The notes beneath the pieces were generated by a model, which worked only from the letters and a program-made list of their open reading frames with translations, ran no database searches and was not told where the DNA came from. Below, one piece after another: positions 7,459 to 13,138 of a DNA stretch of 15,119 nt (position 1 is the first letter of the stretch; the number at the start of each line of letters is the position of its first letter). The stretch is taken from positions 1-15,119 of the forward strand of contig JAISOO010000122.1 in assembly GCA_031275595.1 (NCBI GenBank), in the 5' to 3' direction. Both the position numbers and the translations under genes were made by a program. The DNA comes from Spirochaetaceae bacterium. Lineage in GTDB: Bacteria > Spirochaetota > Spirochaetia > Treponematales > Breznakiellaceae.

Positions 7459-7835
7459 ACTACTCCCTCCTCAGGCCTTTATGCCGAAAAAGTTTACAGC
7501 AACCTTACCCGATAAATAACACGGTACAAAAACAGAGTAATAATTTAGAATTTAAAAAACAGAGGGATTTTCAACAGCGGAATTTAATACTCACTTGAGT
7601 AAAACGGGGTTTCTCCCTGAATGCCCAATGAACATACCGTATTAAACAGTAATACTCCTGGGAATGGGTATCGCAGAGATTAATATAGGGATAACCATGA
7701 CACAGATCCCGCAACATCGGTGATTGTGCAGAACCAACAGTATCATAATTATAACAACAATAATTATCCATGGGTATTTCCAATTTCTCAGTGGAACACT
7801 TGCGGATTTACAAGTGCTTCTTCAATACTTTCCTT
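7459..7835 (-). other. Long 5' leader of the sugar-transport operon with a doubtful small open frame
   Basis: About 370 bases lie between the presumed transcription start (near 7829) and the first permease ATG. The stretch is A+T-rich. It contains a frame of 66 codons (ATG at 7771, stop at 7571-7573) rich in Cys and Tyr, with motifs such as NYCCYNYD and EYYCLIRYVHW, but only a weak possible ribosome-binding site and no family I recognise. It may be a leader peptide, a gene remnant or chance. I see no known riboswitch. A closer secondary promoter cannot be excluded. Confidence 0.35.
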
Positions 7836-7865
7836 ATTATAAATTGAGAAATTCGAAATTGTCAA
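7836..7865 (-). promoter_or_regulatory. Consensus sigma-70-type promoter for the sugar-transport operon
   Basis: On the - strand, TTGACA (7860-7865) and TATAAT (7836-7841) match both consensus hexamers exactly with an 18-bp spacer. An A-rich tract just upstream (7867-7887 on the complement) could act as an UP element. The -10 to -35 interval contains an imperfect inverted repeat around TTCGAA, possibly an operator. The nearest gene downstream is the LplB-type permease. Confidence 0.7.
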
Positions 7866-7887
7866 GCCTTTTTTTCCCTTTTTCTTT

Positions 7888-8203
7888 AATTCGGAATATG
7901 AAACACGGCATAGGGTATATCAAGCCAGTGAGAGAATCCCATCAAGCTACAGCCTGATGTCGGCGGGAAGCCCGGCATACAGTTGAATGAGCTCAAGAAA
8001 CACAAAAACTCCCCCTGCTCTACACGATAACCGAACTCGCTGGAGCCGGACGCCCACGTTTCCGCTCTCAAGTCTTCACTATCACCGGCAACGATTGCCC
8101 AGCCTACCGGTTCCCTTCCTCGGTCCCAAGAACCGTTCATACGTATACCACCGTTAGTCTTCAGGGCAGGTTGTTGGAGGAGGAGCTTTCTATATTCCGA
8201 ATT
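7888..8203. mobile_element. Possible MITE-like element with 12-bp terminal inverted repeats
   Basis: AATTCGGAATAT (7888-7899) and ATATTCCGAATT (8192-8203) are exact reverse complements, extendable by GAAA inward with one gap and by CTT outward with one mismatch. They enclose 316 bp that is visibly richer in G+C than its A+T-rich flanks. The inside contains paired segments such as CGGG-AAG-CCCG near 7970 within a longer imperfect stem. On the - strand an 84-codon frame (8140 to 7886) spans most of it, without a ribosome-binding site or recognisable family. No transposase and no clear target-site duplication are visible. A chance pairing of the 12-mers within the window is not negligible, so this is a candidate only. 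Confidence 0.4.
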
Positions 8204-8332
8204 GAAGTTCTTTTTTCTTTAAACGCTTTTCTAAAATCTGATATTAGATTTGTTCGAAAATCCGGTTTGTTACCTTACAAATATTGCAATCTCTCACCTT
8301 TGGGCTGCGAAATTGCGGTATTTCAGAGAAAT

Positions 8333-8360
8333 TTGTTCGAAAACTGAGGTTTTCGAACAA
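8333..8360. repeat. Palindromic repeat, 12-bp perfect stem
   Basis: TTGTTCGAAAAC (8333-8344) and GTTTTCGAACAA (8349-8360) pair perfectly around TGAG. The core resembles the repeats at 8455-8496 and 10903-10938, with the same ACTGA-centred loop. No coding frame of note crosses it. Confidence 0.75.
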
Positions 8361-8410
8361 CTCTATTCTCAAGAAACCTCAATGTTTTTGCATGGATGGT
8401 TTAAGGGAAC

Positions 8411-8444
8411 TTCCGGAAGCCTCGGTTGGGTAGGCTACCCGGAA
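8411..8444. repeat. Two-step inverted repeat (cruciform-forming)
   Basis: TTCCGG (8411-8416) pairs with CCGGAA (8439-8444), and inside it AGCCT (8418-8422) pairs with AGGCT (8432-8436) around a 9-base loop. It lies between two palindromes of the TTCGGAA family and may be a diverged relative. Confidence 0.5.
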
Positions 8445-8454
8445 AGAATCATTC

Positions 8455-8496
8455 ATAAGCGTTATTCGGAAACTGAAGTTTCTGAATAACGCTTAT
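8455..8496. repeat. 42-bp palindromic repeat, 20-bp stem
   Basis: ATAAGCGTTATTCGGAAACT (8455-8474) is followed by GA and then by its reverse complement with a single G/T difference (8477-8496), which still pairs as G-U in RNA. It is the longest palindrome in the window and the best copy of the family with core TTCGGAAACTGAAGTTTC. No T-run follows on either strand, so it is not an ordinary terminator. Confidence 0.85.
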
Positions 8497-8607
8497 AAGG
8501 ACTTAGAACTGAGAAACCCCGAAAGCCCCTTACAAAAACAATTACGCTAAGGCGATTTTCTCCATAAGATTAAGAGCATCTCAAAGCCGCAGGTTCCGGG
8601 GACTTTC

Positions 8608-9684
8608 CTAAGGGTTCTCCCGCAATTCGTAGAGCTGCTTCAGGTTGCGGAGCTTGAAGGTCGCCTTTTCCTGTATCTGCCGGACCCGTTCCCGGGTTAT
8701 ACCCAAAAGTTTACCCGTTTCTTCCAGCGTCAGGGGGCCTTCTCCGGTAAGTCCGAATCTGAGCTGGATAATCTTCATCTCCCGCTCCGAAAGGTGGGAC
8801 AGAATATCCTCCATGGTTTCCTGCAGGGTCATGGAAAAAACCATTTCAAAGGGTTCTTCCATGGTATCATCTTTGATAAGATCCGCAAGACGGGTCAGGT
8901 TACCGTCGTCCACGATGGTATCAAGGCTGGTGGTTTCTTGAGAAAGTTTGACGATCTCCTTCACCTTGGCGATGGATACCCCCAGATATTCGGATAATTC
9001 TTCTTCGCTTGGGTCTCTGCCAAGGTCCTGGGTCAGTTGTTTAGCCACAAAATAGCACTTTTTTATAGTATTCAACATATGGATAGGGATACGGATCACC
9101 CGTCCTTTATCGGCGATGCTCTTAATGATGGCCTGCCGGATCCACCAGGTGCCATATGTTGAAAAACGGCAACCCCTGGTATAATCAAACCGTTCTACCG
9201 CTTCTATAAGCCCAATATTACCCTCATCAATCAGATCAAGCAGGGACAGACCCCGGTGCTGGTAATTTTTAGCGATAGAAACGACCAGACGCAAATTAGA
9301 ATTGATCATCCGGTTTTTATATAAAAGGAGCGAATTTTCCAGAAAGGAACGTTCTTTTTGATATGCTCCATCATCTTCCCTTTCCTCGTATTCCTTATCA
9401 AGGTTCCGTATCTGCTGCCGCAATACCACGATCTGTTGACCGATTAACTGTTCTTCTTGAACTGTTAATAACGGATATTTCGAAATTTGTTTAAAATAAA
9501 GAGCCAAAGGATCTGTTTCTTTGGAAGCTTTCGATTTCTTTGGACTTTTCATTGATGAAAGATCTGATGTTCTTTTTTTCGCACGGCTTCTTTCCATGCC
9601 AACATCACTCATAGGATATAAAACCCCTTTCCTTCCTGTTCCTGTCTGCTTGCTTTTTCCCAAAATAGATACCGTTCTTGCCAT
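8608..9684 (-). CDS. RNA polymerase sigma factor, RpoD/RpoS type (sigma-70 group 1/2)
   Basis: The 358 residues contain a basic Ser/Lys-rich N-terminal tail (1-57), region 1.2 ([17 protein letters not shown], 58-74), region 2 with [29 protein letters not shown] and the [14 protein letters not shown] core-binding and -10 recognition helices (130-187), region 3 (about 205-280) and region 4 with [15 protein letters not shown] and the helix-turn-helix [18 protein letters not shown] (298-341). It lacks the long region 1.1 and large non-conserved insert usual in a primary RpoD, so it is more likely a group 2 (RpoS-like) factor. It directs RNA polymerase to an alternative or overlapping promoter set. 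ATG 9684 follows AAGGTGG four bases away; Met25 is a weaker alternative start. It lies 70 bp downstream of the LysM/LytM gene. Confidence 0.93.
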   Translation of the reverse strand: MARTVSILGKSKQTGTGRKGVLYPMSDVGMERSRAKKRTSDLSSMKSPKKSKASKETDPLALYFKQISKYPLLTVQEEQLIGQQIVVLRQQIRNLDKEYEEREDDGAYQKERSFLENSLLLYKNRMINSNLRLVVSIAKNYQHRGLSLLDLIDEGNIGLIEAVERFDYTRGCRFSTYGTWWIRQAIIKSIADKGRVIRIPIHMLNTIKKCYFVAKQLTQDLGRDPSEEELSEYLGVSIAKVKEIVKLSQETTSLDTIVDDGNLTRLADLIKDDTMEEPFEMVFSMTLQETMEDILSHLSEREMKIIQLRFGLTGEGPLTLEETGKLLGITRERVRQIQEKATFKLRNLKQLYELRENP

Positions 9685-9754
9685 ATTACCACCTTTTTCA
9701 GGCTTTAGCTGTATTTTTATATATCGAAACTATCTGTGAAAATATTCAGGCGTC

Positions 9755-10609
9755 TTAAGCTCGGGGGGCACGGGCCGGATCTATGGGATTATTATTCCGG
9801 TATACCATAAAAAACAATTGAGGTTTTTCGGATACCGCATCAATACCTAACTTTCCCAGTTCTGTTCCCGAAGCGACCCTGTCGCCTACTTTTACCGAAA
9901 GACTTTCACAACCGCCGTATACGTACAAATAACCTCCTGTAACCTGTATTATCGCAACCTTTCCAAAGCCACGGTAAGGTCCCGCGGATACCACCGTCCC
10001 CGGGACAATATTTCGTATGGATTCTGATTTTTCCCCTAAAACCACCACCCCGTTGAGCTTCCCCGTCATATAGGATACCTCTTGAGCCCGCACCGGCCAG
10101 ACAATGGACGCATCCACCTTCCTGGGTTCCACTGAACGGGTAACGGTCCCTGCCGCCGGATTTGAGCGCTCGACCGGAGGGGGCGCCGGAGAAACCTCCG
10201 GGGTACCGGCGGCGGCCGGCAGGGGAATACGCAATACGTCCCCGGCCTTTAACACATAATTTTCCGCGATTTCATTGGTAGTCCGAAGGGCCTGGAGGGT
10301 AATACCATAGGTCCGGGCTATCCCATAAAAGGTTTCTCCTTTGGCTACCCGGTGTTCCTTAAAGGCGGCCGCCGGAACGGAAATTTGAAAACCTCCGGGT
10401 ATTTTAATACGTTGCCCCACTTGGATCCTCAGGACATCCGTATCGGTCATACCATTCAGGGATAAAACATCTTCAACTCTAACCCCATAAGACCGGGCTA
10501 TAGAATAAATAGTATCCCCCCTTTGTATAACATGAACCGTTTCTTCGGCGGATATACATACCGCTGAAATTAAAAACAGGAGATAAAAAAAGCTGTCTTT
10601 GACCCTCAT
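9755..10609 (-). CDS. LysM/LytM envelope protein with degenerate M23 domain (NlpD-like)
   Basis: The 284-residue protein has a signal peptide (1-21), LysM 1 (25-71, HVIQRGDTIYSIARSYGV), LysM 2 (85-129, HRVAKGETFYGIARTYGI), a Pro/Ala-rich linker (131-165) and a C-terminal LytM/M23 domain (170-284). The zinc ligands of active M23 peptidases are missing: no H-x(3)-D motif is visible near 191, YVYGGC stands where Y-A-H-L is usual, and QLFFMVY stands for HLHFEV. It should therefore bind peptidoglycan in the periplasm without cutting it, like NlpD or EnvC, which activate amidases. It has no good Shine-Dalgarno before ATG 10609. It precedes the sigma factor by 70 bp on the same strand. Domain calls are firm; the activator role is inferred. 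Confidence 0.88.
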   Translation of the reverse strand: MRVKDSFFYLLFLISAVCISAEETVHVIQRGDTIYSIARSYGVRVEDVLSLNGMTDTDVLRIQVGQRIKIPGGFQISVPAAAFKEHRVAKGETFYGIARTYGITLQALRTTNEIAENYVLKAGDVLRIPLPAAAGTPEVSPAPPPVERSNPAAGTVTRSVEPRKVDASIVWPVRAQEVSYMTGKLNGVVVLGEKSESIRNIVPGTVVSAGPYRGFGKVAIIQVTGGYLYVYGGCESLSVKVGDRVASGTELGKLGIDAVSEKPQLFFMVYRNNNPIDPARAPRA

Positions 10610-10651
10610 ATTGGTTCATTATCGGCATTTTTAATTCCCTACTATATGAGA

Positions 10652-10680
10652 TTTATAGCCCGTTTTTGGATAATTCACAA
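10652..10680 (-). promoter_or_regulatory. Probable promoter of the LysM/LytM-sigma factor pair
   Basis: On the - strand, TTGTGA (10675-10680) and TATAAA (10652-10657) are separated by 17 bp, about 45 bases upstream of the LysM protein start. A second possible -10, TATAGT, lies slightly downstream. It could serve both genes as one transcript. Confidence 0.5.
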
Positions 10681-10902
10681 GCATTTTTTCGGTGAATTTG
10701 TTAAGTAATCATAATATACTACTATCTTTTTTAGTTTTGTACAAAAAAAACGATTATTTCTCATTTTTTGACCAAAAAGCGTGTTATAAAGGGGAAAATT
10801 TGTTCCGGCGGAGCCCTCAAAGAGGGACGGCTTCAGTTTTCCGCGGAAATTGTCTGCGGAAAGGCCCCTTTCCCGCCCCGCAAATCCGCCCGGTGATATA
10901 TG
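10681..10902. other. Spacer between the tmRNA gene and the LysM gene
   Basis: No gene is supported here. Hairpins seen are TTTCCGC/GCGGAAA (10838-10844 with 10856-10862), GGAAAGG-CC-CCTTTCC (10858-10873) and CCCTC/GAGGG (10814-10818 with 10822-10826). The right part is G+C-rich and the left part A+T-rich. Short frames crossing it run into the tmRNA gene and are not credible. Confidence 0.5.
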
Positions 10903-10938
10903 AGGGTTATTCGGAAACTGAGATTCCCGAACAACCCT
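10903..10938. repeat. Palindromic repeat next to the tmRNA 3' end
   Basis: AGGGTTATTCGGAA and its imperfect reverse complement TTCCCGAACAACCCT surround a CTGAGA-type loop. The copy shares TTATTCGGAAACTGA with the repeat at 8455-8496. It begins 7 bases beyond the 3' end of the tmRNA gene and could aid transcript end formation, but no T-run follows on the - strand. Confidence 0.75.
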
Positions 10939-10944
10939 ATGCTT

Positions 10945-11291
10945 TGGAGGTGGCGGGAGTCGAACCCGCGTCCTAATACGCGAAATACCGGTCTCTACAG
11001 GTTTAGCCGCGTTTTATATTGTCGGGATGGGCTTAGCTCTGCGGCCCGCGGCCCGTCCGTATTCCGGAATTATCTCGTCGCACCCCGTCCGAAAGCGGAG
11101 CTTGACCAGCCTTGATTGCGACGGAAACTCGGCCCCTCAAGGCGGCGGAGCCGGTTTCCGCGTTCCGCTGTTTATGCAGCGAGAGCGTAACTGTCGTAGT
11201 CGGCAGTTAAATTGTTGCCGAATGTTAGGAGCTCGGCACTCCACCTGCAACCTGCACCCCGAACCGTACCAGTCGAAACCGGTGCACCCCC
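10945..11291 (-). ncRNA. ssrA: tmRNA (transfer-messenger RNA)
   Basis: On the - strand the gene opens with GGGGGTGCACCGGTTTCGAC (11291 to 11272) and closes with a T-arm GCGGG-TTCGACT-CCCGC and CACCTCC. The ends pair as a full 7-bp acceptor stem with one G-U, followed by discriminator A. The 3' CCA is not encoded (AAG follows), so it must be added. The mRNA-like part encodes a tag ending in YALAA-TAA (stop at 11172-11174). By analogy with the treponemal tag, the resume codon is probably GCC (11202-11204), giving ADYDSYALAA. tmRNA rescues stalled ribosomes together with SmpB and marks the products for proteolysis. The region between tag and T-arm should hold the pseudoknots; I did not fold it. 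About 347 nt, normal for the family. Confidence 0.96.
11172..11204 (-). other. tmRNA tag-peptide reading frame
   Basis: GCC at 11202-11204 through TAA at 11172-11174 encodes ADYDSYALAA. The preceding AACT and the tag end match the layout I recall for the Treponema pallidum tmRNA, whose tag is ANSDSFDYALAA. Starting five codons earlier at GGC (11217-11219) would give GNNLT in front, so the start is probable rather than certain. Confidence 0.75.
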
Positions 11292-11358
11292 GAAACAGAA
11301 AAACCGGCACTATTCCGGCCTTTTCGGGTCCTTACTCTTTTACAAACCCTAAAATAAT

Positions 11359-11387
11359 AGTATATTAGGCGCAGAAGCAATGGTCAA
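11359..11387 (-). promoter_or_regulatory. ssrA: tmRNA promoter
   Basis: On the - strand, TTGACC (11382-11387) and TATACT (11359-11364) stand 17 bp apart, a near-consensus sigma-70-type promoter. Transcription would begin near 11352, leaving about 60 bases of 5' leader to be removed, presumably by RNase P, to make the mature end at 11291. Confidence 0.75.
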
Positions 11388-11422
11388 GTAGGTAAGAGGA
11401 ATGAAAAATCCGTCTCCCTTAC

Positions 11423-11451
11423 TTGATCTACGAGGCGGGATAGGGTTATTT
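11423..11451 (+). promoter_or_regulatory. Possible promoter of the unrecognised gene at 11494
   Basis: TTGATC (11423-11428) and TTATTT (11446-11451) have a 17-bp spacer. The -10 is poor; TATATA a few bases further is better in sequence but badly spaced. The -35 is embedded in TACTTGATC, almost the same 9 bases as the TACTTGACC around the divergent tmRNA -35. Confidence 0.35.
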
Positions 11452-11493
11452 ATATAGCTTTTTTATATCAAATTCTAAGGAAACTACCTCTCC

Positions 11494-12444
11494 ATGGTTG
11501 ACTTAAAAGAATCTGAAGAACTCCTGGTGAGGGAGATAGAGGCATATCTGGACTCACGATTTCCTGAAGACGCAGAGCTGGTCCGTCAGCGTTTTATCTG
11601 CCTGAAGGCCCTGGGAGAGGCGGTTTCCTCCTTTCCTTCGGTACGGGATGCCCATACCCTGCGGGGAGTATTTCGGGACGAGGAAAAACTGATAAAAGTC
11701 CTCTGCGATTTCATGCCTTCGGCCCGGATGCTCCATATTCCGACAAAAATCGTGGCAACCAGGAGTTATTTGATCGCCAAGGCTCACGCGTTTTCCCTGC
11801 TCTCCATCCTGGTACAGGATACGGATCAATTTTATACCCCGGTACGAAGGGTTATATTTTCCATCATTTGTACCATTATGACCGAGGAGGTCTATCTATC
11901 GTTCTTAGCCGACCATGGCTTTTCCGGGGATATTAAATTCCGCCTGGCCAATGACCTTATTTCCCTCTGGGACAGTGGAACCGACCCCCGATCGGTACAG
12001 CATTTACCGGCCCTGGAAGCCCTCTGGGCAGCCCGGGACGCGACTCCCCCCAGCTTCGGAACCATGGACGGGGCCAGCGAATTGATCCGGATATCCCTGG
12101 ATCTGGAGAAGGATTGGCGGGACTTTCTGGTGTCTCAGACGGCCAATGATGAAACCCGGTGGGCCCTGGAGGAATTTCTTTTTGGCCTCTCCTATGAGGA
12201 AATCACCGAAGTCCGCTCCCGGCTGAGACGTTTTGGGGTAAGCGCGGTTAATTATGATGAAATTCCCTCTTTTTTGGGAAGCAAACCCGCCTATACCGAG
12301 GTAACCAACGCCGATCCCCGGGCTATTTATGACTTTTATGTGGATCGAAGGGACGCGGCGGCTTTTCGCAAACGGATCTCCGCCCCGGGGCCCAAAAGGA
12401 CCCTGGAAGAAACCTATCTGCGCTACCGTATTACCCAGGAGTGA
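11494..12444 (+). CDS. Conserved-looking protein of unknown function
   Basis: I do not recognise the family of this 316-residue protein. It is acidic to neutral, mostly helical in appearance, has no signal peptide and no membrane segment longer than a short hydrophobic helix (RRVIFSIICTIMTEEVYLSFL near 117-137), and is therefore probably cytoplasmic. Tryptophans are spaced through the second half, and the C-terminal 50 residues are rich in Arg, Lys and Pro. Coding is supported by length, G+C-rich third positions like the neighbours and clean end signals. The ATG has only AAGGAA about 12 bases upstream, a weak and distant ribosome-binding site, and no better in-frame start is visible. It is divergent from tmRNA and converges with the dCMP deaminase gene 58 bp downstream. 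Confidence 0.8.
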   Translation: MVDLKESEELLVREIEAYLDSRFPEDAELVRQRFICLKALGEAVSSFPSVRDAHTLRGVFRDEEKLIKVLCDFMPSARMLHIPTKIVATRSYLIAKAHAFSLLSILVQDTDQFYTPVRRVIFSIICTIMTEEVYLSFLADHGFSGDIKFRLANDLISLWDSGTDPRSVQHLPALEALWAARDATPPSFGTMDGASELIRISLDLEKDWRDFLVSQTANDETRWALEEFLFGLSYEEITEVRSRLRRFGVSAVNYDEIPSFLGSKPAYTEVTNADPRAIYDFYVDRRDAAAFRKRISAPGPKRTLEETYLRYRITQE

Positions 12445-12502
12445 TAAAAGGTTTCACGCAGGCGGCGGCTTTAACCGGAATTTACCCGGATACGGCTCCC
12501 GT

Positions 12503-12985
12503 TCATTCGTATCGCTGGATTTCGTCAAAAACATACTCCAACCGTATTTCGGCTTTCTTAAACATGGCCTCGGAATCCTCCGCGTCATGGTAACGCCGCT
12601 GGCATACCACCCGGACGATGCCGCAGTTGATAATCAGCATGGCGCAGGTTCTGCAGGGGGTCATCCGGCAATACAGGGTGGCCCCGGCAATGGCGATACC
12701 CCGTTTGGCGGCCTGGCAGATGGCGTTTTGCTCCGCGTGAACCGTCCTGACGCAGTGGGTGGTAATGCTTCCATCCTCGTGGACCATCTTTTTAAACTGG
12801 TGCCCCACTTCGTCGCAGTGGGGCAGCCCTGCGGGGGCTCCTACATAGCCGGTTACCAGGATCTGATTATCCTTGGCGATCACACACCCCGATCGTCCCC
12901 GGTCGCAGGTGGCCCGTTTGGCGATAGCGTCACAGACCTCCATAAAATATTCATCCCAACTGGGCCTTTTATACGGTTCCGCCAT
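12503..12985 (-). CDS. dCMP deaminase (ComEB-type cytidine/deoxycytidylate deaminase)
   Basis: The 160-residue product has the full zinc-deaminase signature: HAEQNAI (His83 ligand, Glu85 proton shuttle) and PCRTC (Cys111 and Cys114 ligands). It also has the dCMP deaminase patterns TCDRGRSGCVIAKD (26-39) and TGYVGAPAGLPHCDE (45-59). It converts dCMP to dUMP in the cytoplasm, supplying thymidylate synthesis. Length is usual for the bacterial ComEB group. The ATG at 12985 follows GGGGGA seven bases away. The same frame stays open for a further 362 codons upstream, but that part is the antisense of the PfkB gene and is not protein-like. It is divergent from the PfkB kinase gene. Confidence 0.93.
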   Translation of the reverse strand: MAEPYKRPSWDEYFMEVCDAIAKRATCDRGRSGCVIAKDNQILVTGYVGAPAGLPHCDEVGHQFKKMVHEDGSITTHCVRTVHAEQNAICQAAKRGIAIAGATLYCRMTPCRTCAMLIINCGIVRVVCQRRYHDAEDSEAMFKKAEIRLEYVFDEIQRYE

Positions 12986-13138
12986 GATAATTCCCCCATC
13001 AAAACCCCGCGGTCTCCCGAGGCTTTTTAAAGCCCCTTGTACCGAACCGGTTGTTTGTATACAGTACTTCAAGATACTCTTTTGGTTCAAGACAAGCCCC
13101 GGAATTTTGCGGACCAGAAACCTTTTTAAAGGAATCCT
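12986..13138. promoter_or_regulatory. Divergent control region between dCMP deaminase and PfkB kinase genes
   Basis: The 153-bp spacer must hold promoters for both genes. GGCTTT-TT-AAAGCC (about 13021-13034) is a perfect small palindrome in the deaminase leader. On the + strand TTGTTT and GATACT, 16 bp apart near 13051-13078, are a weak promoter candidate for the kinase. I see no convincing consensus on the - strand. Confidence 0.3.

Larger units (their letters stand above)
8204..8607. other. Gene-free spacer filled with palindromes
   Basis: I find no credible gene between the candidate element and the end of the sigma-factor gene. The stretch contains a degenerate copy of the local repeat near 8250-8272 (TTGTTCGAAAAT...), two strong palindromes and a two-step cruciform, listed separately. 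No T-run follows any of the hairpins directly, so no classical terminator for the sigma-factor gene is evident. Confidence 0.6.

Noticed and set aside
7886..8140. 84-codon frame as a real gene
   Set aside because: No ribosome-binding site, no recognisable family, and it ends in the terminal repeat of the candidate element. Kept only as part of that element.
7900..8190. Remnant of a group II intron
   Set aside because: The segment is structured and G+C-rich, but I could not find a domain V hairpin, a GUGYG-type 5' end or any reverse transcriptase sequence.
8250..8489. 79-codon frame on the + strand
   Set aside because: It is built from the palindromic repeats and lacks a ribosome-binding site.
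8300..8500. CRISPR array
   Set aside because: The repeated palindromes are few, unequal in length and not separated by regular spacers; no cas gene is present.
10900..11368. Short + strand frames (71-113 codons) over the tmRNA locus
   Set aside because: They are antisense to the tmRNA, which explains the sequence fully.
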